The notes beneath the pieces were generated by a model. That model made no database searches. It worked only from the letters and a program-made list of their open reading frames with translations, and was not told the origin of the DNA. A stretch of 64,000 nt of DNA, taken from NCBI GenBank assembly GCA_031551695.1, contig JAVBNG010000009.1:1-64000 (forward strand), in the 5' to 3' direction. The translations under genes were made by a program, and so were the position numbers. The stretch is from JAAYCI01 sp031551695 (GTDB taxonomy: Bacteria > Bacillota > Clostridia > Oscillospirales > Ruminococcaceae). Position 1 is the first letter of the stretch, and each line of letters opens with the position of its first letter. Shown piece after piece: positions 18,028 to 27,164 of the stretch.

Positions 18028-20160
18028 CTAATCTTCGCCGTCCTGCCCCTTCGCCCAGCTTGCCGCGCTGGTTCCCCGCGTGGGCCGGCCCGCGCCATCG
18101 CCAATGTTGGTGTTTTTGCTGCCGGGCGCGCCGGGCTTGCCTGTTTTTCCCCGGCGCCGGTGTGGCTGGGCCTCGCTGCCCTCGGGGTCGCTTGTCGCAA
18201 GTTCCCCCTTGCGCAGCTTTTCAATGCGGTCGCGCAAAAAGGCCGCATGCTCAAACTCCAGCAGCTTTGCCGCCTCCTTCATCTCGCGGGTCAGCCGCGT
18301 GATGATCTGCTCGCGCTCCATTTTGCTGATGCGCCGGCCCTTTTTGCCGCCGTCGTCCACCTCCTTGGAGATTTCGATGAGCCCCGCAATCTCCTTCACG
18401 ATGCTTGTGGGCGTAATGCCGTGCTCGGCGTTGTAGGCCTCCTGGATGGCGCGGCGGCGGTCCGTCTCCGTCAGGGCGTACTCCATACTGGGCGTCACCG
18501 TATCGGCATACATAATAACCGTGCCGCCCACGTTGCGCGCCGCGCGGCCGATGGTCTGCACCAGGCTGGTGCCGCTGCGCAAAAAGCCCTCCCGGTCGGC
18601 GTCCAAAATCGCCACCAGCGAAACCTCCGGCAAATCCAGCCCTTCCCGCAGCAGGTTGATGCCCACGATCACGTCAATGTCGCCCTTGCGCAAATCGCGT
18701 ATCAGCTCCATGCGCTCAAAGGTGTCTATCTCGTGGTGCATGTACCGCACTTTTACGCCGTGCTCGTCCAAATAATCCGTCAGGTCTTCGGCCATTTTCT
18801 TTGTAAGGGTCGTCACCAGCACGCGCTCGTTTTTCTCCGTGCGCGCGTTTATTTCACCCAGCAGGTCCTCTATCTGCCCTTCCACCGGCTTCACCACCAC
18901 CTGCGGATCCACAAGGCCCGTTGGCCGGATGATCTGCTCCACGATCTGCGCGCTCTGCCCCCGCTCGTATTCAGCGGGCGTGGCGGAAACGTAGATGGTC
19001 TGGTTTAGCTTCGACAGCACTTCCTCAAACCGCAGGGGCCGGTTGTCGAAGGCGCTGGGCAGGCGGAAGCCGAAGTCCACCAAATTCTTTTTGCGGGCGT
19101 AGTCGCCGCCGTACATGGCGCGCAGCTGCGGCAGCATCACATGGCTTTCGTCGATGAACAGCAAAAAATCGTCGGGGAAATAGTCCAGCAGCGTGGTGGG
19201 GATGCTGCCCGGCGCACGGCCCGAAAGCACCCGTGAATAGTTCTCGATGCCCTTGCACATGCCCACTTCGTTCAGCATCTCCATATCGTACTGGGTGCGC
19301 TGGCTGATGCGCTGCGCCTCTATCAGCTTGCCTTCCGCTGTAAAGGTCTTCACCTGCTCATCCATTTCCGCGCGGATGTGGGCGAGGCCCGCGTGCATTT
19401 TGTCCGGCGTTACGATGTAATGGCTGGCTGGGAAAATGGCCACGTGGTTCAGCACCCGCGTGCGCTCGCCGGTCAGCGGCGTAATCTCGCTGATGCGGTC
19501 GATCTCGTCCCCGAAAAATTCCACGCGGAACGCCGTGTTCTCCATATACGCCGGGTGAATTTCCACAACGTCGCCCTTTACTCGGAACTTGTTTCGGATA
19601 AAATTCACGTCGTTGCGTTCATACTGCAAATCCACCAGCTTCAGCAGCAAATCGTCCCGCTTCATCTGCATGCCCGGCCGCAGGGAGGCCACCATGCTGC
19701 GGTAGTCGATGGGGTCGCCCAGGGAGTAAATGCAGGACACACTGGCCACGATGACGACGTCCCGCCGCTCGGAAAGGGCGGACGTGGCCGAGTGGCGCAA
19801 CCGGTCGATCTCGTCGTTGATGGCCGAGTCCTTCTCAATATAGGTATCGCTGGAGGGGATGTACGCCTCCGGCTGATAGTAGTCATAGTAAGAGACAAAG
19901 TATTCCACGGCGTTGTTCGGGAAAAATTCGCGGAACTCGGTGCACAGCTGCGCCGCCAGGGTTTTGTTGTGGGCCAGCACCAGCGCCGGCCGGTTCACCT
20001 TGGCAATCACGTTGGCCATGGTGTAGGTTTTGCCGCTGCCCGTAACGCCCAAAAGCGTCTGGTTTTTATAACCGTCCAGCACGCCTTTTGCCAATGCGTC
20101 TATCGCCGCGGGCTGGTCGCCCATCGGTTTATATGGTGAAATCAGCTCGAATTTATCCAT
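18028..20160 (-). CDS. uvrB: Excinuclease ABC subunit B
   Basis: Helicase-like damage-verification subunit of excision repair. 710 residues. Walker A GVTGSGKT near residue 40, the beta-hairpin SYYDYYQPEAY near 92, DESH box, helicase motifs to QTIGRAARN, and the C-terminal UVR domain (REMKEAAKLLEFEHAAFLRDRI). After the UVR domain comes an extra basic, Gly/Arg-rich tail of roughly 45 residues, longer than typical UvrB. ATG 20160 has GGAGG six bases upstream. Stop is TAG at 18028-18030. Confidence 0.97.
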   Translation of the reverse strand: MDKFELISPYKPMGDQPAAIDALAKGVLDGYKNQTLLGVTGSGKTYTMANVIAKVNRPALVLAHNKTLAAQLCTEFREFFPNNAVEYFVSYYDYYQPEAYIPSSDTYIEKDSAINDEIDRLRHSATSALSERRDVVIVASVSCIYSLGDPIDYRSMVASLRPGMQMKRDDLLLKLVDLQYERNDVNFIRNKFRVKGDVVEIHPAYMENTAFRVEFFGDEIDRISEITPLTGERTRVLNHVAIFPASHYIVTPDKMHAGLAHIRAEMDEQVKTFTAEGKLIEAQRISQRTQYDMEMLNEVGMCKGIENYSRVLSGRAPGSIPTTLLDYFPDDFLLFIDESHVMLPQLRAMYGGDYARKKNLVDFGFRLPSAFDNRPLRFEEVLSKLNQTIYVSATPAEYERGQSAQIVEQIIRPTGLVDPQVVVKPVEGQIEDLLGEINARTEKNERVLVTTLTKKMAEDLTDYLDEHGVKVRYMHHEIDTFERMELIRDLRKGDIDVIVGINLLREGLDLPEVSLVAILDADREGFLRSGTSLVQTIGRAARNVGGTVIMYADTVTPSMEYALTETDRRRAIQEAYNAEHGITPTSIVKEIAGLIEISKEVDDGGKKGRRISKMEREQIITRLTREMKEAAKLLEFEHAAFLRDRIEKLRKGELATSDPEGSEAQPHRRRGKTGKPGAPGSKNTNIGDGAGRPTRGTSAASWAKGQDGED

Positions 20161-20197
20161 AAATCGCCTCCGCCGGCCTCGGTTTCCGCATCATTTA

Positions 20198-20203
20198 AGT
20201 ATA
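20198..20203 (-). promoter_or_regulatory. Predicted extended -10 promoter for uvrB
   Basis: Minus-strand TGG-TATACT, an extended -10, 38 bases before the uvrB start. No good -35 is present, and no SOS-type operator was seen. Confidence 0.45.
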
Positions 20204-20363
20204 CCATACTCTACGCAGTTTGGGGCGAAAAAATTGGGTGAAAATAGGTTGGGTGGAAAGATTTTGTGGCTGGGTGCAAGGTGGCGCGCTCACCAGTGGC
20301 ACACCGGCCACAGCCCCTCGTATTGCCTTGGCTCTGTGTCCAGCCCACGTTCACAAATTGTGG

Positions 20364-20393
20364 TAGACAGCTTTGCGCCAATATTGTTACAAT
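20364..20393 (+). promoter_or_regulatory. Predicted promoter for fumarate hydratase alpha
   Basis: TAGACA (20364-20369), 18-base spacer, TACAAT (20388-20393) preceded by TGT, an extended -10. It lies 63 bases before the gene. The rest of the 20204-20363 gap shows nothing recognisable. Confidence 0.5.
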
Positions 20394-20456
20394 GTAAAAA
20401 AGGGATGTCTTTCAAAAACACGGCTGTTCGGCCGTGCAACCCACCGGGGAGGGTTT

Positions 20457-21299
20457 ATGCGGGAAATCAGCGCGGCACAAATCACGGGTACCATTGCGGC
20501 CATGTGCAAACGTGCCAACATCACCCTTGCCCCCGGCGTGGAAGAAGCCCTCATGGCCGCCCGCGCGGTGGAGAAGTATCCGCCCGCCCGGCGCACGCTT
20601 GACGTCTTGCTCGCCAACATCGACGCCTCGCGGAACACCGACCTGCCCCTTTGCCAGGACACCGGCCTCGCCTGCGTGTTCCTCTCCCTCGGGCAGGACG
20701 TGCACGTCACCGGCGGCAGCCTTTCCGCCGCCGTGAACGAGGGTGTGCGCAGGGGCTACGCCGAGGGGTATCTGCGCAAATCCGCCGTAGCGGACCCTTT
20801 GCGCCGCCAAAACACCGGCGACAACACCCCCGCCCTGCTGCACGTGGACATCGTACCGGGCGACGGCCTTGCCATCACCCTGGCCCCGAAGGGCTTCGGC
20901 AGCGAAAACATGAGCCGCCTTGCCATGTTGAAACCCTCCGACGGCGAAGAGGGCGTGCGCCGCTTCATTGTGGAAACCGTACGCCTTGCCGGGGCAAACC
21001 CCTGCCCGCCTGTGGTGGTGGGGGTGGGCGTGGGCGGCAGCTTCGACCAGGCCCCCCTGCTTGCCAAAAAAGCCCTGCTGCGCCCGGTGGGCGCGCCAAA
21101 CCCCGACGAATACTACGCTGAAATGGAGCAGGCCCTGCTGACCGAAATCAACGCCCTCGGCATCGGCCCGGCAGGCTTCGGCGGCAAAACCACGGCCCTG
21201 GGCGTCGCCATAGAAGCCGCCCCCACCCACATTGCCGGGCTGCCCGTGGCGGTGAACATGTGCTGCCACGCGGCGCGCGTTGCCACCGAAACGTTGTAG
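20457..21299 (+). CDS. Class I fumarate hydratase (Fe-S hydro-lyase), alpha subunit
   Basis: N-terminal/alpha half of the two-subunit [4Fe-4S] hydro-lyases (fumarase or L-tartrate dehydratase type) that interconvert fumarate and malate. 280 residues from ATG 20457, chosen for the GGGGAGGG just before it. Visible motifs: LCQDTG near residue 65 (a cluster Cys), GGGGS-type VGVGVGGSFD near 185, GFGGKTTALGV and NMCCHAARVATE at the C-terminus. The partner beta subunit is encoded at 21719-22333, separated by a small zinc-finger gene. Fumarase versus tartrate dehydratase cannot be settled from sequence alone, but no other hydro-lyase is nearby. Confidence 0.9.
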   Translation: MREISAAQITGTIAAMCKRANITLAPGVEEALMAARAVEKYPPARRTLDVLLANIDASRNTDLPLCQDTGLACVFLSLGQDVHVTGGSLSAAVNEGVRRGYAEGYLRKSAVADPLRRQNTGDNTPALLHVDIVPGDGLAITLAPKGFGSENMSRLAMLKPSDGEEGVRRFIVETVRLAGANPCPPVVVGVGVGGSFDQAPLLAKKALLRPVGAPNPDEYYAEMEQALLTEINALGIGPAGFGGKTTALGVAIEAAPTHIAGLPVAVNMCCHAARVATETL

Positions 21300-21404
21300 C
21301 GCCCGGCGGCGCCTTCCGGCCAAGTTCCGAGCCATTTTTTGCGGCAAACACGATATACTTTCTTTGCCCGCCCACACTGCAAAAATGGATACGAGGTACA
21401 CAAC

Positions 21405-21590
21405 ATGAGCGAATTTATTAAGAAGGAAGATCCCTGCCCCACCTGTGGTTCCCGCGGCACGGTGGAATGCCCCGACTGCGTGGGCAGCGGAGACACCGGG
21501 GCCGACAGCCCCTTATGCCCCTTATGCTACGGCGTCGGCCGCATCCCCTGCCCCACCTGCGGCGACGTCACCGATGATTCCCTGCTGTAA
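21405..21590 (+). CDS. Small DnaJ-type zinc-finger protein
   Basis: 61 residues, start ATG 21405 eight bases after GAGG. It has four CxxC knuckles (CPTCGSRG, CPDCVGSG, CPLCYGVG, CPTCGD), closely resembling the CxxCxGxG repeats of the DnaJ cysteine-rich domain but with no J domain. It probably binds two zinc ions and could act as a thiol/zinc chaperone. It sits between the alpha and beta genes of an oxygen-sensitive Fe-S hydro-lyase, so a role in cluster handling is possible but unproven. A TATACT at 21354-21359 may give it a weak promoter of its own. Confidence 0.75.
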   Translation: MSEFIKKEDPCPTCGSRGTVECPDCVGSGDTGADSPLCPLCYGVGRIPCPTCGDVTDDSLL

Positions 21591-21606
21591 GCCGCAGTTC
21601 CACACC

Positions 21607-21636
21607 TTGCGCCACGCCCTGCCGGCATGCTACAAT
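21607..21636 (+). promoter_or_regulatory. Predicted fumarate hydratase beta promoter overlapping a terminator
   Basis: TTGCGC (21607-21612), 18-base spacer, TGC-TACAAT (extended -10, 21631-21636). The -10 lies in the loop of the hairpin at 21617-21646. A start near 21643 would exclude the left hairpin arm, so the new transcript would escape termination. Confidence 0.45.
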
Positions 21637-21656
21637 GCCGGCAGGGTTTTGTTTTT
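21617..21656 (+). terminator. Intrinsic terminator after the zinc-finger gene
   Basis: Perfect 12-bp stem CCCTGCCGGCAT (21617-21628) with 21635-21646, 6-base loop, then TTTTGTTTTT. Strong. Confidence 0.9.
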
Positions 21657-21718
21657 CAAGCGGCCAAAACCTGCCATACACCGGCCGCAATCGTTCACTT
21701 ATAGAACCGGGAGGCACT

Positions 21719-22333
21719 ATGCAAAACAGCACGCAGCCCAACACAAAAGGCGCCGCAGCGCCCATCCGCCTCACCGCGCCGTTCACCGGGCACGCAGGGC
21801 GTGCGGCTTTAGCCAGCCTCCGCGCGGGTGACGCCGTGCTGCTGAGCGGGCAAATATACTCCGCGCGCGACGCCGCCCACAAGCGCCTTTGCGCCCTGCT
21901 GGAAAACGGCGAAGATTTGCCGCTGGACATCAGCGGCGCGGTGTTCTATTATATGGGCCCCACCCCCGCGCCTCCTGGCTTTGCCATTGGCGCGGCCGGG
22001 CCCACCACGTCTTCCCGCATGGACAAATACGCCCCCGCCCTGCTGGCACAGGGCCTTGCCGGCATGGTTGGCAAAGGGCCCCGCGCGCCGAAGGTGCTGG
22101 AAGCAATGCAAAAGCACCACGCCGTTTATTTCGCCGCCGTGGGCGGCGCGGGGGCGCTCATTTCCCGCGCGGTGAAGGCCGCGCAGCCCGTCTGCTTCAC
22201 CGACCTCGGACCTGAGGCCGTCAGCCTGCTCACCGTGGAGGATTTCCCCCTCACCGTGGCGGCGGATATGCACGGCGGCAATTTGTACGAAAGCGGCCCG
22301 GCGGGGTATTTGGCCTTTATGGCGGGCAAATAG
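21719..22333 (+). CDS. Class I fumarate hydratase (Fe-S hydro-lyase), beta subunit
   Basis: C-terminal/beta half of class I hydro-lyases, carrying the swivelling substrate-binding domain. 204 residues from ATG 21719, which follows GGGAGG. Recognisable segments: AGDAVLLSGQIYSARDAAHKRL near residue 40, GPTTSSRMDKYAPALL near 95 with the substrate-binding Ser/Arg, GKGPRAPKVLEAM, and an LGPEAVSLLTVEDFPLTV near the end. It pairs with the alpha gene at 20457-21299, though an intervening terminator and promoter imply separate transcription. Confidence 0.9.
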   Translation: MQNSTQPNTKGAAAPIRLTAPFTGHAGRAALASLRAGDAVLLSGQIYSARDAAHKRLCALLENGEDLPLDISGAVFYYMGPTPAPPGFAIGAAGPTTSSRMDKYAPALLAQGLAGMVGKGPRAPKVLEAMQKHHAVYFAAVGGAGALISRAVKAAQPVCFTDLGPEAVSLLTVEDFPLTVAADMHGGNLYESGPAGYLAFMAGK

Positions 22334-22401
22334 TGCGATGCCTGCCGCTGCGGCACACGCATGCCGCGCGCAGTTGCCCAAACGCCAACCGCAAACACAA
22401 A

Positions 22402-22438
22402 GTGCCGCCGGCCTCGCCCCGGCGGCACATGTCTTTTT
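22402..22438 (+). terminator. Terminator between convergent fumarase beta and cheB
   Basis: 10-bp stem GTGCCGCCGG (22402-22411) with 22419-22428, 7-base loop, followed by ATGTCTTTTT. The stem could serve both directions, but the T tract favours the plus strand. Confidence 0.75.
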
Positions 22439-22473
22439 GTCCTGCCGCGCACATCCAAAAACCGGCACCGCCC

Positions 22474-23499
22474 TCACCGCATGCTGCCCGCTTTGCTGAT
22501 GAGCTCCGCGCCAATTTTCGTCAGCGGCAGCTGCTTCACCACGGCGCCGGTGTTGAAGGCGACCTGCGGCATGCCGTACACCACGCTGCTATCTTTGTCT
22601 TGCCCAATGGTGTAGGCCCCGGCCTTGCGCATGCGCAAAAGGCCCGCCGCGCCGTCGCTGCCCATGCCCGTCAAAATCACACCCATGGTGTTTTTCGGCG
22701 CAAGGTCCGCCACCGAGCCGAACAGCACGTCCACCGAGGGGCAGTGCCCGTTCACGCGCTCGGTGCTGCGCGACGTTACATAATACCCCTGCGCGTCTTT
22801 TTTCACCTGCATCTGCTTTTCACCCGCGGCCAAAATCATCAGCCCGGTCTCCAGCCGCATGCCGTCTTCCGCCTCCCGCACGCGCATTTTGCATTCGCGG
22901 TCCAGCCGCTCCGCGTACATTTTTGTAAAACCGGCCGGCATGTGCTGCGTCATCACGGTGGCTGGGAAATTCGGCGGCAAATCGCGCACAACGGTGGCGA
23001 TGGCGTCTGTGCCGCCCGTGGATGCGCCGACGGCCAAAATGGCGTCCTGCGGTGTGGCAAGCAAATTCATCGTACTGCCCACCCGCGCCATGCCACCCGC
23101 CATTTTTGCGCGGATGTTGGAGCCGGCGGCCGCCTTCACCGTGCTGCGCATGCGGTTGAAAAATTCACTGCGCGGCTCGGTGGCCGTCGGCTTCGGGATA
23201 AAATCCACCGCGCCGGCGGCAAGGGCCGTAAACGTGAGCCCCGGCGTGCCGGAAACCACAACCACCGGCAGCTGCACACGCATCAACAGCCGCTTCACAA
23301 ACTCAATGCCGCTCATTTTCGGCATTTGCACGTCGCACACAATCACATCCGGCCGCAGGGCGCGCACGGTCTCCAGCGCCTCCTGCCCATCGCCGGCGGT
23401 GCCGCACACAAAAATATCCGGGTCCTGCCCCAGGGCCGCCTTCATGGCCCCGATGAACAGCGCGGAGTCATCAACCAGCATCACACGTATTTGGCCCAT
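22474..23499 (-). CDS. cheB: Chemotaxis protein-glutamate methylesterase CheB
   Basis: Demethylates (and deamidates) chemoreceptors when phosphorylated by CheA. 341 residues. Receiver domain 1-120 with Asp10/Asp11 and phospho-acceptor Asp56 (VCDVQMP), then the methylesterase domain with Ser160 (GASTGG), His186 (MTQHMPAGF) and Asp near 283 (TGMGSDGAAG), a complete catalytic triad. ATG 23499 has a GGGAGA site. It is the last gene of cheA-cheW-cheR-cheB. Confidence 0.97.
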   Translation of the reverse strand: MGQIRVMLVDDSALFIGAMKAALGQDPDIFVCGTAGDGQEALETVRALRPDVIVCDVQMPKMSGIEFVKRLLMRVQLPVVVVSGTPGLTFTALAAGAVDFIPKPTATEPRSEFFNRMRSTVKAAAGSNIRAKMAGGMARVGSTMNLLATPQDAILAVGASTGGTDAIATVVRDLPPNFPATVMTQHMPAGFTKMYAERLDRECKMRVREAEDGMRLETGLMILAAGEKQMQVKKDAQGYYVTSRSTERVNGHCPSVDVLFGSVADLAPKNTMGVILTGMGSDGAAGLLRMRKAGAYTIGQDKDSSVVYGMPQVAFNTGAVVKQLPLTKIGAELISKAGSMR

Positions 23500-23560
23500 A
23501 AATCTCCCTTCAGCGGAATCAAGTGCTTTTCATTCGTTATAAAACTGCATAGCCCTTTGC

Positions 23561-24370
23561 TCACTTCACTTCTTTTTTGAACACGGACGGCCGCACCGTG
23601 CAAAAGCCCACTTCGTTGCTGCCGATGTTTTCCGAATGGCTGGTGAAAAAATACCCTCTCGGCGCAATCCATCTATAAAACTTCTTTATCAACTCTTCCT
23701 TGCGCTGTTTTTCAAAATAGATCATCACGTTGCGGCAAAAAATGATCTCAAACGGCGCCTTGAAGTTGAAAGGGTCCATCAAATTGAACGTTTTGAAGGA
23801 CACCAGCTTTCGCACATTATCCTTCACCTTGAAGTCTCCGTCACCCATGCGGTCGAAATATTTCGTCTTCCACTCCTGCGGCACATCTTTCAGGGCCTCT
23901 TCCGCATACACGGCGCGGGTGCCCTGGCCCAAAACATTCTGGCTGATGTCGGACGCCAGGATGACGAATTTATTGTTCTGCCCCTTGTAATAATCCAGCA
24001 GCGTCATGGCAAGGGTATAGGGCTCCTCACCGGAGGAGCACCCCGCGCTCCACACGCGCAGCGGCCCGCCGCGCGAAGCCTTGTCGAATTCCGGCAGGGC
24101 CACCTTGGTCAAAAAATCGAAATGATCCTTCTCGCGTAAAAAATAGGTCAAATTCGTGGTCAGCCGGTTCAGCATCTGCTGCAATTCGGCGCCGCTTTTG
24201 TCGTTCATAACAAGGTCGATATACTGGGTAAACGATGTAAACCCGTACTTCATCAGCACGCTGTTCAATCGCCCTTCAATCAGCACCTTTTTTTTGGAAA
24301 GGTCGATGCCGTAGTTGCCCAGCACATAGCTTACCAGCTTGTTAAATTCCGCATCGGTCAACTGAACCAT
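23561..24370 (-). CDS. cheR: Chemotaxis protein methyltransferase CheR
   Basis: SAM-dependent methyltransferase acting on receptor glutamates, opposing CheB. 269 residues. The N-terminal helical domain is followed by a Rossmann core with VWSAGCSSGEEPYTLAM (SAM-binding and family signature, near residue 115) and FCRNVMIYF near 218. ATG 24370 follows AAGGGG. It lies 45 bases after cheW. Confidence 0.97.
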   Translation of the reverse strand: MVQLTDAEFNKLVSYVLGNYGIDLSKKKVLIEGRLNSVLMKYGFTSFTQYIDLVMNDKSGAELQQMLNRLTTNLTYFLREKDHFDFLTKVALPEFDKASRGGPLRVWSAGCSSGEEPYTLAMTLLDYYKGQNNKFVILASDISQNVLGQGTRAVYAEEALKDVPQEWKTKYFDRMGDGDFKVKDNVRKLVSFKTFNLMDPFNFKAPFEIIFCRNVMIYFEKQRKEELIKKFYRWIAPRGYFFTSHSENIGSNEVGFCTVRPSVFKKEVK

Positions 24371-24415
24371 GCCAGATCCCCTTTTTATGCCCGAACACCG
24401 CGCCTGCCAAAGGCA

Positions 24416-24925
24416 TCAGCCGATGTTCAGGATATTGTCGTCCTCCAGAATGGTCTCGCAGTTCAGGTTCATGATAAGCTGGCTGCCCATGCGGGAGACC
24501 GTCGTCATGTACCGGTTGGTGTTCACCGTGGAAAATTCCGGCAGCTGCGACGTGTCCACCGCCTCGCTGCGCACCACGTTGGAGACGCGGTCCACCACAA
24601 GGCCCACCTGGCTGTCGCCCAGCAGGGTGATGATGATATTGGTGAACTCGTCGTATTCTTTTTCCATCTGCCCAAATTTCAGGCGCACGTCCACAATGGG
24701 CACAATGCCGCCGCGCAGGTTGATGACACCCTTCACATACACCGGCGTGCCCGGCACCTTGGCAATGGGCTGCACATTGATGATCTCCACCACGTTTGTC
24801 AGCGGCAGGCCGTACATGGTGTCGCCGATGTAAAAGGTAAGCGACGTGCTCTCCAGTTCTTCCTGGGTGGCGTCCATGGCCTGTTCCAGTTCCAGCTCCA
24901 AAATATCCTGTCCGGCTTCTTCCAT
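24416..24925 (-). CDS. cheW: Chemotaxis coupling protein CheW
   Basis: Scaffold linking CheA to receptors. 169 residues; the start at about 24925 was chosen over longer frames because AGGAGGG precedes it. After an acidic 25-residue lead come the CheW SH3-like barrels, with YGLPLTNVVEIINVQPIAKVPGTP and GVINLRGGIVPIVDVR as the classic signature. It begins 41 bases after the cheA stop. Confidence 0.95.
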   Translation of the reverse strand: MEEAGQDILELELEQAMDATQEELESTSLTFYIGDTMYGLPLTNVVEIINVQPIAKVPGTPVYVKGVINLRGGIVPIVDVRLKFGQMEKEYDEFTNIIITLLGDSQVGLVVDRVSNVVRSEAVDTSQLPEFSTVNTNRYMTTVSRMGSQLIMNLNCETILEDDNILNIG

Positions 24926-24966
24926 GAAGAATCCCTCCTGTTGTATGTTGCCTTTTTTGCAAAAGC

Positions 24967-27102
24967 CTAATACGCGCGGGAACGCGAGCCTTCGCCGCGG
25001 TACGCGCCGAGCAGGCATCCAATGTCCAAAATAAGGCTGATGGAACCGTCGCCCATGATGGTGCAGCCCGAGAAACCGAGGTCTTTCACATTGTAGCGGT
25101 TAAAGAACGTGGGGAAGCTTTTTACAACCACCTGCTGCTCGCCAATCAGGCGGTCTGTAAAGATGCAGGCCTTGCTTTCGCCGCTTTCCACAATGATCAT
25201 GATGCCTTCGGCAAGGTCCGTCACTGCCGTGTCGATGTTGTAGATGGCGTGCAGGCGGATGATGGGGTAGCACTCGCCGCGCACCATCACCATCTCCGTT
25301 CCGTCCGTGTCGTACAACAGCTCCGTGTCCGGGCTCAGCTTGTAAATCTGGCTGATGGAGGTGATGGGGATGGTGAAGGTGTCGTTCGCCACGCCAATCT
25401 CCATGCCGTCCACAATGGCAAGGGTAAGCGGAATCTTAATAGTAAAAGTGGTTCCCCTGCCCTTCACCGCGTCCACGCTTACGCTGCCGCCCAGCTTTTC
25501 AATGTTCTTGCGCACCACGTCCATGCCAACGCCGCGGCCGGAATACTCCGTCACCACCTCATTGGTGGAAAAACCGGCCCCCATGATGAGCGAGAAGGCC
25601 TCTTTGTCGGAATAGTCGGCCCGGGGCTTCGTCAGCATGCCGTTGCGTTCCGCCTTGTTCAGCAGCACCTCGCGGTCCAGCCCCTGGCCGTCGTCCTCCA
25701 CCTTGATGAGGATGTCGCTGCCCACGTTCTGGGCCGAAAGCACCACGCGGCCTTGCGCCGGTTTGCCGGCGGCGGCGCGGTCCGTCGGCATTTCAATGCC
25801 GTGGTCCATAGAGTTGCGGATCATATGCATCAGCGGGTCGGCCAGGGCGTCGGTGATGCTCTTGTCCACTTCCGTTTCGCCTCCCAGGGCGACAAGCTCC
25901 GTATTTTTGCCCAGGTTTTTGTTCATGTCGCGCACGATGCGCTGCATTTTCTGGAAGGTGCCGGTGAGCGGCACCATGCGGATGCTCATGACGATATCCT
26001 GCATCTGGTCCGTCAGCTTGCGCAGCTGGCGGGCGCTTTTGTTGAAGTTGTCCAGCGACAAATCCCGCAGGTCCGGGTTCGACGCCACCATGCTCTCCGC
26101 AATCACAATTTCGCCCATGATGTCCACAAGGCTGTCTATTTTCAGCTGGTTCACGCTGATAAGACTCTGCTTGCCCGCGCCGGCGCCGCCGCCGGCGACA
26201 GGTTTTGGCGTGGCGGCGGGCTGCTTTTCGGGCGCCGGGGCGGCCTCCTGCGTTTCGGCCACCTGCTGCGGGTCAAGCTCCGGCCCGCTTTGGGCGGCGG
26301 GCTCCGGCGCGTTTTCCACCTTTTCATAGGACGCCACGTGCGGCACATCCTCAATCACACTGTACAGCAATTTGATATCGTCCGGCGTGCGCAGGCGGAT
26401 GAGAATGCCCTGATTTATAATCTGCTGGATACAGTCGGGGTTCGTCTCCGGCGAAGCTGGGTCCGTGGAAAGGATCTCGCAGTATTCCTTGATCTGGTTC
26501 AGCAGCATGAAGGCGCGAATGTTCTCCATTTCGCAGCCTTCCTGGAAGAACACGCGGATGGTGTGCTCATCCCCGACAACGGCGGCTTCACCCGCCCCGG
26601 CGGGCGCCGCGGCCTCAGCGGTGGCGGTTTCCGGTGCCGCTGCCGCCGGCGCAGCAGCCGCGGCGGCGGGCACGGCCTCACCTTTCAAAATGGCAACCTG
26701 CCGCTCCACCGGCGCGCGCAGAACGGACGTATCCCCTGGCGCATAGCCGTCCGGGTCCTCCTGCAGGCGGCCAAGCTCCTGACGCAGGTAATCCGACATC
26801 TGGAATAGAATGTCGAAGATATCCCCCGTGTTCGACGCGTCCATTTTGGACGGGTTATCGCGGATGAGGAAAAACATGTCCTCCACCTTGTGGGTAATTT
26901 CCGACATGTCGGAAAGCCCCATCATGGCGGCGGAGCCTTTCACCGTGTGCATGGCGCGGAAGATCTCATTGATCTGGTCGTCGTTCAGCGCTTTTTCCTT
27001 TTCTGCCACGATCAGGATCTCGTCCAACTGGTCGAGAATCGTCACCGTTTCAAAAATGAATGTGTCCAGCATGGGTCTCATGCTTTCGTCTATGACACTC
27101 AT
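24967..27102 (-). CDS. cheA: Chemotaxis histidine kinase CheA
   Basis: Sensor kinase that phosphorylates CheB, CheV and CheY-type receivers. 711 residues from ATG 27102 (GGTGAGGG before it; the ATG at 27123 has no site). Order: Hpt domain with His52 (MHTVKGSAAMMG), an Ala/Pro-rich linker near 140-180, a second regulatory domain, another Pro/Ala linker near 285-310, dimerisation helix pair, ATPase with HMIRNSMDHGIE, DDGQGLD and GRGVGMDVV, and a C-terminal CheW-like domain. No cheY gene is in the window. Stop codon is TAG. Confidence 0.97.
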   Translation of the reverse strand: MSVIDESMRPMLDTFIFETVTILDQLDEILIVAEKEKALNDDQINEIFRAMHTVKGSAAMMGLSDMSEITHKVEDMFFLIRDNPSKMDASNTGDIFDILFQMSDYLRQELGRLQEDPDGYAPGDTSVLRAPVERQVAILKGEAVPAAAAAAPAAAAPETATAEAAAPAGAGEAAVVGDEHTIRVFFQEGCEMENIRAFMLLNQIKEYCEILSTDPASPETNPDCIQQIINQGILIRLRTPDDIKLLYSVIEDVPHVASYEKVENAPEPAAQSGPELDPQQVAETQEAAPAPEKQPAATPKPVAGGGAGAGKQSLISVNQLKIDSLVDIMGEIVIAESMVASNPDLRDLSLDNFNKSARQLRKLTDQMQDIVMSIRMVPLTGTFQKMQRIVRDMNKNLGKNTELVALGGETEVDKSITDALADPLMHMIRNSMDHGIEMPTDRAAAGKPAQGRVVLSAQNVGSDILIKVEDDGQGLDREVLLNKAERNGMLTKPRADYSDKEAFSLIMGAGFSTNEVVTEYSGRGVGMDVVRKNIEKLGGSVSVDAVKGRGTTFTIKIPLTLAIVDGMEIGVANDTFTIPITSISQIYKLSPDTELLYDTDGTEMVMVRGECYPIIRLHAIYNIDTAVTDLAEGIMIIVESGESKACIFTDRLIGEQQVVVKSFPTFFNRYNVKDLGFSGCTIMGDGSISLILDIGCLLGAYRGEGSRSRAY

Positions 27103-27164
27103 TCCCTCACCTGCTCTTTTCATTAAATAACGGGTCTCTTTCAGAAACTTGCCTAACAGTCTAT

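Noticed and set aside
25249..26808. 519-codon plus-strand open frame over cheA
   Set aside because: Shadow of cheA.
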